From Owenia fusiformis (taxonomy: Eukaryota; Annelida; Polychaeta; Sabellida; Oweniidae), in assembly GCA_903813345.2 (NCBI GenBank), contig CAIIXF020000012.1, positions 8,367,432 to 8,431,431 of the forward strand: a stretch of DNA of 64,000 bases. Reading direction: 5' to 3'. This document shows positions 26,423 to 36,256 of the stretch, piece by piece. Both the position numbers and the translations under genes were made by a program. Position 1 is the first letter of the stretch. The number at the start of each line of letters is the position of its first letter. The notes beneath the pieces are model-generated. The model was not told the origin of the DNA. It worked only from the letters and a program-made list of their open reading frames with translations, and searched no databases.

Positions 26423-29098
26423 TTTCAATATGGTCCTTTGATTGCTTATTTTTTAAATTCAAAGTACTTTCAAACATTTAAAATCTTACTGTATAGACGA
26501 GTATGGTACTGCTATTTCGAATGTGTTCAGGGCAGATTGATAGTTCAATAACTATAGTAACCTAGAACAAGACAATATCCTTATTGAAGGGCAATACCAT
26601 TAATGGACCAATTTCATCGATCTGACCGAGGTCAACCAGGGCCACTTAGCGTCACTGAAATCAAACACGGAAGATAAATAACCGAATAGCTACTTACATT
26701 TAGTAGAATTTATGGAACAATGCTGAAATTGAACCAAAAATCATTGAAGTAATATAGTTAGCGTTTTTTAACTTAATTGATTAACAAATGTAGCCTGGGG
26801 TAATTCATCTTACTGTCAAACTAAGAAGTAAATGAATATGAAAAAATAAAGGGAACTGGTTTGATTGTTCTGTGCATGATATTGTGCCGTTATATAACAT
26901 TATTTTTTCATAAGGGCTTGGTGCCCTCGTTATCTATATACAACTGCTCAGTTCTACATCCTCTAATTGGATGTTGGTCGCCCCCCCCCCCAGGATCCAC
27001 CAATCTCTCACAGTTCCATGTATTTTTAAGACTATTTCAGTACGTTTAGCTATACGTTATTTTGCCTTCCTTGTTCCAAGGAATTTCACTTCTTTCCATA
27101 GGGAGATCATAAAAATGTGATTTTTTCTTAATTTTGATCAAATTAATGAAAAGGGAAAATTCCTTTGATCTTCAGTATTATAACATGACGTTTATGAAGT
27201 AGATTAGCTAATCTTAATGGGGCCAAGCTAATATTAATTGGTGTGCAGATCATTGCAAAGCCTGATTGGCAAATATTACTTTTTCTTATCGTCTCTCTTA
27301 CATCATGTTTCATGTACTTTAGCGACGTTTATAATAATTATTTCTATAAGGTTTTGGCCTTTGGTTTTTCTTATAAGTTCGGGAACTGATTTCCCTTGGT
27401 GTCCATTGTACTTATTGCGAAAAAAGATTGTTTGATAATTTATACTACTCTTGTTAATATTTATCTCAAAAAACCTCTTGCCTATATTTTTGGACGTTCT
27501 TTAGAGGTGGAGTGTGTTTTGTATACTAAATTTATATCTTGAGAAAGCACGTGCCTATGTATTTGGATGGCATCGTTATATAAAGAAAAATCTGAGGTGT
27601 TGCTGATGTTAAACAATTGAAGATTACAATATTGAAATTTTGTTACAACAGTGACTTTTTACAATTATCTATGGCTCTGTTATGCAATCATGTTGGCTCA
27701 AAACATCGTGTATAACATTGCTTCTGACATATTCATGAACGAAAATGTCCGAGTTCAAAGCGATCCTCATATTTCAAAGTACGTAGGGAACTTACATCAC
27801 CAAAGACTTACGCAAAAGAAAAAATGTTACATGTTTAATAACCAGCTTTCCGAAGTAACAAAAACTTGGAAATACTTGACGCAAAGTTTTCACCCAGTGG
27901 AATAACAAGACAGTGTAATTTCCATGCACTTGGATCCATAAGAGAATTGTTGTTTATCCCTATAACTTCTACAGTAGAATTAACTCATTGTGTCCCACAC
28001 AGAGATTCCATTTTTAATCATTCTTTATAAATCTATTTCAATAAAAATTAATCTTACCTGATTTAAATATCCATAAATTGGTTCAGAGGGATTCTAGAAC
28101 CTTCTCTCTAGCATGCGATAATGAAGTACAATCAGGTATCCTGTGATCATCGAGATACTATCCTGTTCAGCTTTAGACATGTTTGAATTCGTTCTAAATC
28201 TTAACTAACAGGTGCACAAGCGTTCCTAAATATTTACACGTTCTGTAATCATATTTATTTCTTTTCTACCTTTTGCATCAATTTCCGAACGATAACAATT
28301 GTCAAATCAAAGTTGTTTCAATAGGGACCTGCTGAATTATCGCAGTCAAGAATAGCCCCCAATAAGCATAAACCTCTTATAAGCGAGCAGGGGGCGTTTT
28401 GGAGCCGTTTTTCAATTGTTGATCGCTGTAATCCACTTTACGAGAATGATGTATATCTACAGTGAAATGGAAGTCTGTTCCAAGTAACGACTGTAAGCTC
28501 AAGACAAGAAAAAATTACCGACATGTGGCAATCCAGGCTTTACCTCTCATATCGGCTTGCATTGTAAGTTATACGTCTTTCGGATCGTTCTTAGCCTCTC
28601 AATGCTCCATCTCAACATATCTGATCAGTTCGGATAGAGAATTCTTACTAAGTAATTGGTTCCCGGTAAAGTCACTTTCAATTCCAATTTCCAAAGTTCA
28701 AATTGATTGTTATATCGAAGTTCGAAGAGAGGGTCGTTTTTTGGCACGCAAATAAATCTACTAATTTGGAAGTTGCATCTTTTTAATTTGGTACCTAGAT
28801 CAATATTTTCAATATGTCATTTCAAAATCATTTGGGTTTCAATTATTGTTGGTTTATATGGTTGTTATATAAGCCCCTTGTAAATTATAATTTTTTACTG
28901 CCAATATTTAACCAAGAATTCAGTTTTTCGTGCAGCGACCAGGAAGCCGATTGAACAAAAATTGGTTTTGTCAGGTCATCCGCTGTCAAAACTGCCATGG
29001 GCATTTTGTTGTAATTGTTGCCTATTTAAGAATATCGATATTTTTCATTTTGACTTGTATTTCGATTTACAGCTTTTGAAAAATAATGAATTCAGGTC
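26423..29098. other. Intergenic DNA, nothing recognised
   Basis: AT-rich. Contains a C-run at 26981-26990. Frames at 27651-27905 and 28462-28755 (plus) are under 100 codons and have no recognisable domain; 28462-28755 has the more protein-like composition of the two. Confidence 0.35.
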
Positions 29099-29645
29099 AT
29101 TACACACTGGTGATCCACTCGATTACGCTGGTTACCAAAACGAACCGTTTTGGTAACAAAATGTCGGAACGCCGAAGGCACGATTTTTCTGTTTTCCTTA
29201 TTTCACGCGTTGTAGGCAGAATCCCCACGACGTTTTTTCTCACAACGTGCATCAGTATCATATGTTTTAGAAAATGTACACGTTTGCGAAAAAATAGCTC
29301 AGAAGACAACAGAATCGTCGATTTACTTCCTCACTTAAGTTACAGAAACGGTTTTTCGAAAAACAGTTAAGATCTGCACTTTTAACCCAAACCGTTTATG
29401 TAACTTAAGTGAGGAAGTAAATCGACGATTCTGTTGTCTTCTGAACTATTTGCTCGCAAATATGTACAATTTCTTAAACATATGATACTGATACACGTTT
29501 GCGCTAAAAAATGTCGTGGGAATTCTGCCTACAACGTGTAAAATAAGGAAACGAGAAAAATCGTACCTTCTATGTTCCGACATTTTGTTACCAAAACGAA
29601 CCGTTTTGGTAACCAGCGTAATCGAGTGGATCACCAGTGATTACA
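29099..29645. mobile_element. Foldback element with 6-bp target duplication ATTACA
   Basis: A near-complete palindrome. Arms 29105-~29360 and ~29385-29639 start CACTGGTGATCCACTCGATT and stay alignable almost to the centre, including an internal GGTTACCAAAACGAACCGTTTTGGTAAC palindrome near each end. The flanks ATTACA (29099-29104 and 29640-29645) are a perfect direct repeat. The arms have diverged by substitutions and small indels. Frames at 29086-29370 and 29446-29634 are the arms read in both directions and are not genes. Superfamily not assigned. Confidence 0.8.
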
Positions 29646-30122
29646 GCTATTGCTTTTAGAAACAACCCACTCCTGGGGTATGCATAAACATACCATGAAT
29701 TGACTTGCGAGAGGCGATTATGTAGAATTTTTGTAGCTCATTGACAGTTATTGAAATAATCATCAGGTAATCATGTTGATTCAATCCTCAGCAGTATTCA
29801 ATTTTCAAAAATCAACTTTAACTTCATAGTTCTATTTCAATCGGAGATACTTCTTCAATCTAGCTAATAACAATGCGCAGGCAAAGATCGCGACGCAATG
29901 ATCTCCCATTGCGTAACACACATTCATTTTACATCCAAACTCTCATTGAAATGAATACCATTTAGTATAGTAGGAACAAGGGGTTCCCATGCACCCATAA
30001 GGTGTGAATAAGTTACATACATTTTTGTAATCCCTAGGGTGTCTATTTAATGAATTCATTTGTTAACATTGCCAACTAATGTCCCATAGTACTTTTATGG
30101 CGGCATTCAGTTACCATGGTTA

Positions 30123-30870
30123 CGCATCTTTAGAATCTTACCTTGGTATCTTAAATCATTTGTAGCTCTGTCATTATTTGGTCTATAGAAATGATATTGG
30201 TACCAAATTAAACCTTGTTAAATTTCCAATAAATTTTTGATATTCAATTATGCAAATTATCTAATTTGCATAAATTATGACGTCATCAATCTATTTTTGG
30301 TTCAGAATTTCCAACTATAGCAACGTATCTATTAGAACTGAGGCTGTATGGCAAAATTTCTGAAAGGTTTTGTCCTTTATTCTATTAGTAGAAGGTATAA
30401 GCAACATAAAAGTGAAAACAGATTCAAAATTGAATCAGTATTACGAAAGTTATGTAACTTTCGAGGCAGCTATCGTGAATGTCATTATTTGACAATAATA
30501 TACATACATCTTACCTTGGAGTCTTGAATCAATGTATCTTCGCCATTATTTGGTCTATAGAGATGATATTGGTATCTGATTAAACCTTATTAAATTTACT
30601 ATATGGTTACAATATTCAGTTATGCAAATTAGCTAATTTGCATTAATTGTGACGTCATCAATCCATTTTTGGTTCAGAATATCCTAGTATAGCAACATAT
30701 CTATTAGAACTGAGGCCATATGACAGAACGTGTGCATAATTTTGTCCCTTATTTGATGAGTGGAAGATATAAGCAACATTAAAGAGACAACAAATCTTCA
30801 AAATTGGATCAGAATTAACAAAATTATCCAGCTTTGGAGGCAGCTACTGTGAACGTCATTGTTTGACAAT
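30123..30870 (+). repeat. Two tandem ~365-bp units in the left arm of the palindrome
   Basis: Unit 1 (about 30123-30490) and unit 2 (about 30500-30870) share, in order, 'ATTATTTGGTCTATAG', a paired ATGCAAAT/ATTTGCAT octamer, TGACGTCA, 'TATTAGAACTGAGGC' and 'GAGGCAGCTA..GTGAA'. They differ by perhaps 15-20 percent, much more than the two palindrome arms differ from each other. The unit duplication therefore predates the formation or last homogenisation of the arms. Mirror copies lie at about 33750-34120 and 34110-34490. Confidence 0.75.
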
Positions 30871-31383
30871 TTTAAAAATAATATTAAATTAACAAAAAAA
30901 GTAACAACCATAGTTGTTTCAATCTTATTGAGTAAAAATGTGCATGTATTGAACTGAACTAATAAGTGTGTGGAAAGGTTACATGTATTTTGACTATCAT
31001 TCACAAGGGTCAAAACGGTTATTTCTACCCTGTATATTAAAGATCCAATTTTATAATTTACCATGCATCATATTCTTCATATTCTTGATTCTTAAAGTGT
31101 CTGAAGTATAAAGCATGATTAGAAGTGAAGATGATTCATCATATGGTTTATGTAATATTTCTAACATTTCAGATGCTATGGTAACATCACTTGATAATGA
31201 GGTTTTTACATTTCATGTTCTTAATGAGTTAAAAGAAAGTTATTCTCCCTTTGCTTAGAGATAAATAGTCACATGAATTTGTTTAAAAAAATTATAACTT
31301 AATTTAACCCCCTCCTGACAGCCCCCGTATTCGAAGATTTTGGTGAAACCTGGCAAAATACATTAATTATTAGGTTCCAGAAG

Positions 31384-33185
31384 CCCCCAGAAGCTATATG
31401 ATGGCCCCCAGTGGCCCCAAGAATCTATACAGGGGCCCCAAGTGGCCCCCAGAAGGTATACGATGGCCCCCAGAAGCTATACAAGGGCCCACAGAAACTA
31501 TACTGTGGTCTCCAGAAGCTATATGGTGGCCCCCAGTGGCCCTCAAAAGCTATATGATGGCCCCCAGAAGCTAATTAGTGGCCCCCAGGAGCTATATGGT
31601 GGCACCCAGAAGCTATACAGGGAACCCCAGTGGCCCCAAGAAGCTATACGATGGCCCCCAGAAGCTATACTATGGCCCCCAGAAGCTATACAAGGGCCCC
31701 CAGAAACTATACTATGGTCTCCAGAAGCTATATGGTGGCCCCCAGTGGCCCCTTTGAATCTATACAGGGGCCCCAAGTGGCCCCCAGAAGGTATACGATG
31801 GCCCCAAGAAGCTATACAAAGGCCCACAGAAACTATACTGTGGTCTCCAGAAGCTATATGGTGGCCCCCAGTGGCCCTCAGAAGCTATATGATGGCCCCC
31901 AGAAGCTAATTAGTGGCCCCCAGGAGCTATATGGTGACACCCAGAAGCTATACAGGGGACCCCAGTGGCCCCAAGAAGCTAAACGATGGCCCCTAGAAGC
32001 TATACAGGAGCCCCAAAAAGCTACATGATGGCCCCAAGAATCTATATGATGGCCCCCAATGGCTCCCAGAAGCTATACAGGGCCCCCAGTAGCCCCTAGA
32101 AGCTATACGGTAGCCCCCAAAGCTATATGGTGGCCCATTGGGAGACACTGTATAGCTTCTGGAGGCCATCGTATAGCTTATGGGGCTACCGTATAGTTTC
32201 TGCGGGCCCTTGCATAGCTTCTGGGGGCCATCTTATAGCTTCTGGGAGCCACTGGGGGCCCCTGTATAGCTTCTGGGGGCTACAGTACAGTTTCTGCAGG
32301 CCCTTGCATAGCTTCTGTGGGCCATCGTATAGCTTCTGGGAGCCACTGTGGGCCCCTGTATAGCTTCTGGGGGCCACTATATAGCTTTCGGGGCCACTGA
32401 GGGCCACCGTATAGCTTCTAGGGGCTACTGAGGGGGCCCTTTATAGCTTCAGGGAGCCATTGGGGGCCACCATATAGATTCTGGGGGCCATTGTGTAGCT
32501 TCTGGGAACCACCATGTAGCTCCTGAGGGTCACTATTTAGCTTCTGGGGGCCATCATATAGCCTATGAGGGCCACTGGGGGCCACCGTATAGCTTCTAGG
32601 GGCTACTGGGGGCCCTTCACATCTTCTGGGAGCCATTGGGGGCCATCATATACATTCTTGGGGCCATCATGTAGCTTTTTGGGGCTCCTGTATAGCTTCT
32701 GGGGGCCATCGTTTAGCTTCTTGGGGCCACTGGGGTCCCCTGTATAGCTTCTGGGAGCCACCGTATAGCTCCTGGGGGCCACTAATTAGCTTCTGGGGGC
32801 CATCATATAGCTTCCGAGGGCCACTGGGGGCCACCATATAGCTTCTGGAGACCATAGTATAGTTTCTGGGGGCCCTTGTATAGCTTCTGGGGGCCATAGT
32901 ATAGCTTCTGGGGGCCCCCGTGTAGCTTCTGGGGGCCACCGTATAGCTTTTTTGGGCCACTGGGGGCCCCTGTATAGCTTCTGGGCGCCACCGTATAGCT
33001 CCTGCGGGCCACAGGGTTTCCTGTATAGCTTCTGGGAGCCACCGTATAGCTCCTGGGGGCCACTATTCAGCTTCTGGGGGCCAACATATAGCTTTTGGGG
33101 AGCACAGTTTAGCTTCTGGGGGCTTGGGGCCCCTGTATAGATTCTTGGGGCCACTGGGGGCCATCATATAGCTTCTGGGGGCTTC
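31384..33185. repeat. 21-bp minisatellite, GGCCCCCAGAAGCTATACGAT-like, inverted mid-way
   Basis: Plus orientation (GGCCCCCAGAAGCTATA..) runs from about 31384 to 32145. The reverse complement (TATAGCTTCTGGGGGCC..) runs from about 32146 to 33185. In total there are roughly 80 units. Variants form a higher-order pattern: blocks containing CCCCAGTGGCCC, GGTCTCCAGAAG and GCTAATTAGTGG recur at intervals. Because 21 is a multiple of three, the array is open in several frames and yields artificial heptapeptides (MAPRSYT, GPQKLYD, WPPEAIR). Far more GC-rich than its surroundings. Confidence 0.9.
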
Positions 33186-33269
33186 TGGAACCTAATAATT
33201 AATGTATTTTGCTTTCACCAAAATCTTCAAATATGGGGGCTGTCAGGTGGGGGGGGGGGATTAAATTAA

Positions 33270-33644
33270 TTAAGTTATAATTTTTCTAAACATGCGACTA
33301 TTTATCTCTAAAGCAAAGGGAGAATAACTTCCTTTTAACTCATTAAGAACGTGAAATGTAAAAACCTCATTATCAAGTGATGTTACCATAGCATCTGAAA
33401 TGTTAGAAATATTACATAAACCATATGATGAATCATCTTCACTTCTAATCATGCTATATACTTCAGATGCTTTAAGAATCAAGAATATGAAGAATATGAT
33501 GAAAATCAGACTACATGTATACAATTTATATGAATCATTGAAAGTGCATGGTAAATTATAAGATTGGATCTTTGATATACAGGGTCGAGATAACCGTTTT
33601 GACCCCTGTGAATGATAGTCAAAATGCATGTAACCTTTCCACAT
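33270..33644 (-). other. Coding-like frame inside the palindrome arm
   Basis: A 124-codon frame whose second half (SMIRSEDDSSYGLCNISNIS, then DAMVTSLDNEVFTFHVLNEL) is acidic and protein-like, unlike its Phe/Ile-rich first half. That contrast suggests an exon start near 33475. The mirror copy in the left arm (about 31090-31260, plus) encodes almost the same peptide but is broken. It could be a fragment of the element's own gene or a captured host exon. I do not recognise it. Confidence 0.35.
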
Positions 33645-34830
33645 ACTTATAAGTTCAGTTTAATACATGCACATTTTTACTCAATAAGATTGAAACAACT
33701 ATGGTTGTTACTTTTTTTGTTAATTTAATGTTCTTTTTATAATTGTCAAACAATGACGTTCACGGTAGTTGCCTCCAAAGCTGGATAATTTTGTTAATTC
33801 TGATCCAATTTTGAAGATTCGTTGCTTATATCTTCCACTCATCAAATAAGGGACAAAACTATGCACACATTCTGTCATACGGCCTCAGTTCTAATAGATA
33901 TGTTGCTATACTACGATATTCTGAACAAAAAATGGATTGATGACGTCACAATTAATGCAAATTAGCTAATTTGCATAACTTAATATTGTAACCATATAGT
34001 AAATTTAATAAGGTTTAATCAGATACCAATATCATCTCTATAGACCAAATAATGGCAAAGCTACATTGATTCAAGACTCCAAGGTAAGACGTATGTATAT
34101 TATTGTCAAATGATTATATTCACGATAGCTGCCTCGAAAGTTACATAACTTTCGTAATACTGATTCAATTTTGAATCTGTTTTCACTTTTATGTTGCTTA
34201 TACCTTCTACTAATAGAATAAAGGACAAAACCTTTCAGAAATTTTGCCATACGGCCTCAGTTCTAATAGATACGTTGCTATAGTTGGAAATTCTGAACCA
34301 AAAATAGATTGATGACGTCATAATTTATGCAAATTAGATAATTTGCATAATTGAATATCAGGAATTTATTGGAAATTTAACAAGGTTTAATTTGGTACCA
34401 ATATCATTTCTATAGACCAAATAATGACAGAGCTACAAATGATTTAAGATACCGAGGTAAGATGTCTAAAGATGCGTAACCATGGTAACTGAATGCCGCC
34501 ATAAAAGTACTATGGGACATTTGTTGGCAATGTTAACAAATGAATTCATTAAATAGACACCCTAGGGATTACAAAAATGTATGTAACTTATTCACACCTT
34601 ATGGGTGCATGGGAACCCCTTGTTCCTACTATACTAATTGCGACGTCATGAACTCATCAGAAAATACTGGTGCATGGTAATACTGGCTGTAAATCATTTT
34701 CACAAGACGATGCTTATTTTTGCAAAAAATAATTATTTTACAATGCTGGTCTTGATTAATCAGTGACCCTACGCACTTCCTTAAACCAACAAGCAATGCC
34801 AAGTCACAATGTTTTGCGACGTAACATTTT

Positions 34831-36256
34831 TATGTCACCACCAAAAGTGGTGACATATTGTTATGGTCTCCGTTTTTTTGCGACGGCGGTTGGTGGTTGG
34901 CGTCCGGCGTCTGGCGTCCGGCGTCCGGCGTCCGGCGTCTGTAACAATTTCTTACAACTTCCTATAACTTAACAAATACTGTTTAGACTGACTTCAATTT
35001 TTTTCTAAATCATCTACATGTTCTCAGAAGTTCAAATCTGACTTTAGATTTGACATTTGACCTTCAATGACCTTCTCAAGGTCAAAAAGGTCTTTTTTCA
35101 ACTTGCTTCACATTGACTAAATTTTTTTTCAAAATCATCTACATGTTCTCAGAAATTCAAATCTGACTTTAGATTTGACATTTGACCTTCAAATCTGACT
35201 TTAGATTTGACATTTGACCTTCAATGACCTTCTCAAGGTCAAAAAAGGTCAAAAAGGTCTGTTTTCAACTTGTTTCAAATTGACTAAATTTTTTTTTCAA
35301 AATCATCTACGTGTTCTCAGAAATTCAAATCTGACTTAAGATTTGACTTAAGATTTGACATTTGACCTTCAATGACCTTCTCAATGTCAAAAAAGGTCAA
35401 AAAGGTCTATTTTCAACTTGCTTCAAATTGAATAAATTTTTTTTTCAAAATCATCTATGTGTTCTCAGAAATTCAAATCTGACTTTAGATTTGACTTAAG
35501 ATTTGACATTTGACCTTCAATGACCTTCTCAAAGTCAAAAAAAGGTCAAAAATGTCTTTTTTCAACTTGCTTCAAATTGACTAAATTCTTTTTTTTCAAA
35601 ATCATCTACATGTTCTCAGAAATTCAAATCTGACTTTAGATTTGACATTTGACCTTCAATGACCTTCTCAATGTCAAAAAAGGTCAAAAAGGTATTTTTT
35701 CATCTTGCTTCAAATTGACTAAATTTTTTTTTCAAAATCATCTACATGTTCTCAGAAATTCAAATATGACTTTAGATTTGACTTTAGATTTGACATTTGA
35801 CCTTCAATGACCTTCTCAAGGTCAAAAAAGGTCAAAAAGGTCTTTTTTCAACTTGCTTCAAATTGACTAATTTTTTTTTCAAAATCATCTACATGTTCTC
35901 AGAAAATCAAATCTGACTTTAGATTTGACATTTGACCTTTAATGACCTTCTCAAGGTCAAAAAAGGTATGTTTTCAACTTGCTTCAAATTGATCTAATTT
36001 TTTTTTCAAAATCATCTACATCTTTTCAGAAGTTCAAATTTGACTTTACAAGTTCTCAGAAGTTCAAATCTGACTTTAGATTTGACCTTTGACCTTCAAT
36101 GACCTTCACAAGGTCAAAAAGGTCTTTTTTCAACTTGCTTCAAATTGACTAATTTTTTTTTCAAAATCATCTACATGTTCTCAGAAGTTCTTCTTAAGGT
36201 CAAAAGGTATTTTCCAACTTGCTTTAAATTGACCAAATTGTTTTAGGTGGTGACAT
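34831..36256 (+). mobile_element. GTCACCACC-ended element carrying a satellite array
   Basis: It starts TATGTCACCACCAAAAGTGG, which immediately folds back on itself (GTCACCACC..GGTGGTGAC type hairpin), and ends GGTGGTGACAT, the inverted repeat of its start. After the head come four to five GGCGTCYGGCGTCCGGCGTC-type units (34900-34940), then 'TAACAATTTCTTACAACTTC' and the satellite array. No coding capacity. I recall similar repeats as abundant in several marine invertebrate genomes, but cannot check. Confidence 0.65.
34985..36240 (+). repeat. ~145-bp tandem satellite, nine units
   Basis: The marker CATCTACATGTTCTCAGAA recurs at about 35011, 35136, 35303, 35451, 35601, 35739, 35885, 36011 and 36167, a spacing of 125-167 bp. 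Length varies because a 'GACTTTAGATTT' sub-unit is present one or more times per monomer. Each monomer has a T-run, the marker, TTTGACATTTGACC, TTCAATGACCTTCTCAAGG and one to three AGGTCAAAA repeats. The last unit is degenerate. Confidence 0.85.

Larger units (their letters stand above)
29963..34636. mobile_element. 4.7-kb palindromic (foldback) element with minisatellite core
   Basis: The left arm begins TAGTATAGTAGGAACAAGGG (29963) and the right arm ends with its exact reverse complement (34636). Arms of about 1.4 kb (29963-31383 and 33186-34636) are only a few percent different in the parts I aligned by eye; for example the ATGCCGCCATAAAAGTACTA stretch matches perfectly, with one mismatch in about 54 bp around it. 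ATT lies just outside both ends and may be a 3-bp target duplication. Similarity stops abruptly beyond these points. Between the arms is a 21-bp minisatellite that switches orientation. The layout recalls foldback/Galileo-type elements, but I see no transposase and do not assign a superfamily. Confidence 0.85.

Noticed and set aside
31442-33154. Many 60-155 codon frames (MAPRSYT, GPQKLY, FWGPLYS repeats)
   Set aside because: All are translations of the 21-bp minisatellite in different frames and strands.
31384-33185. CRISPR-like array
   Set aside because: Units are contiguous 21-bp repeats without unique spacers, in an animal genome.
29963-34636. Polinton or other large virus-like element
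   Set aside because: Long inverted arms alone are not enough: ends do not show the expected AG start with a 6-bp duplication, and no capsid, polymerase or integrase sequence is seen.
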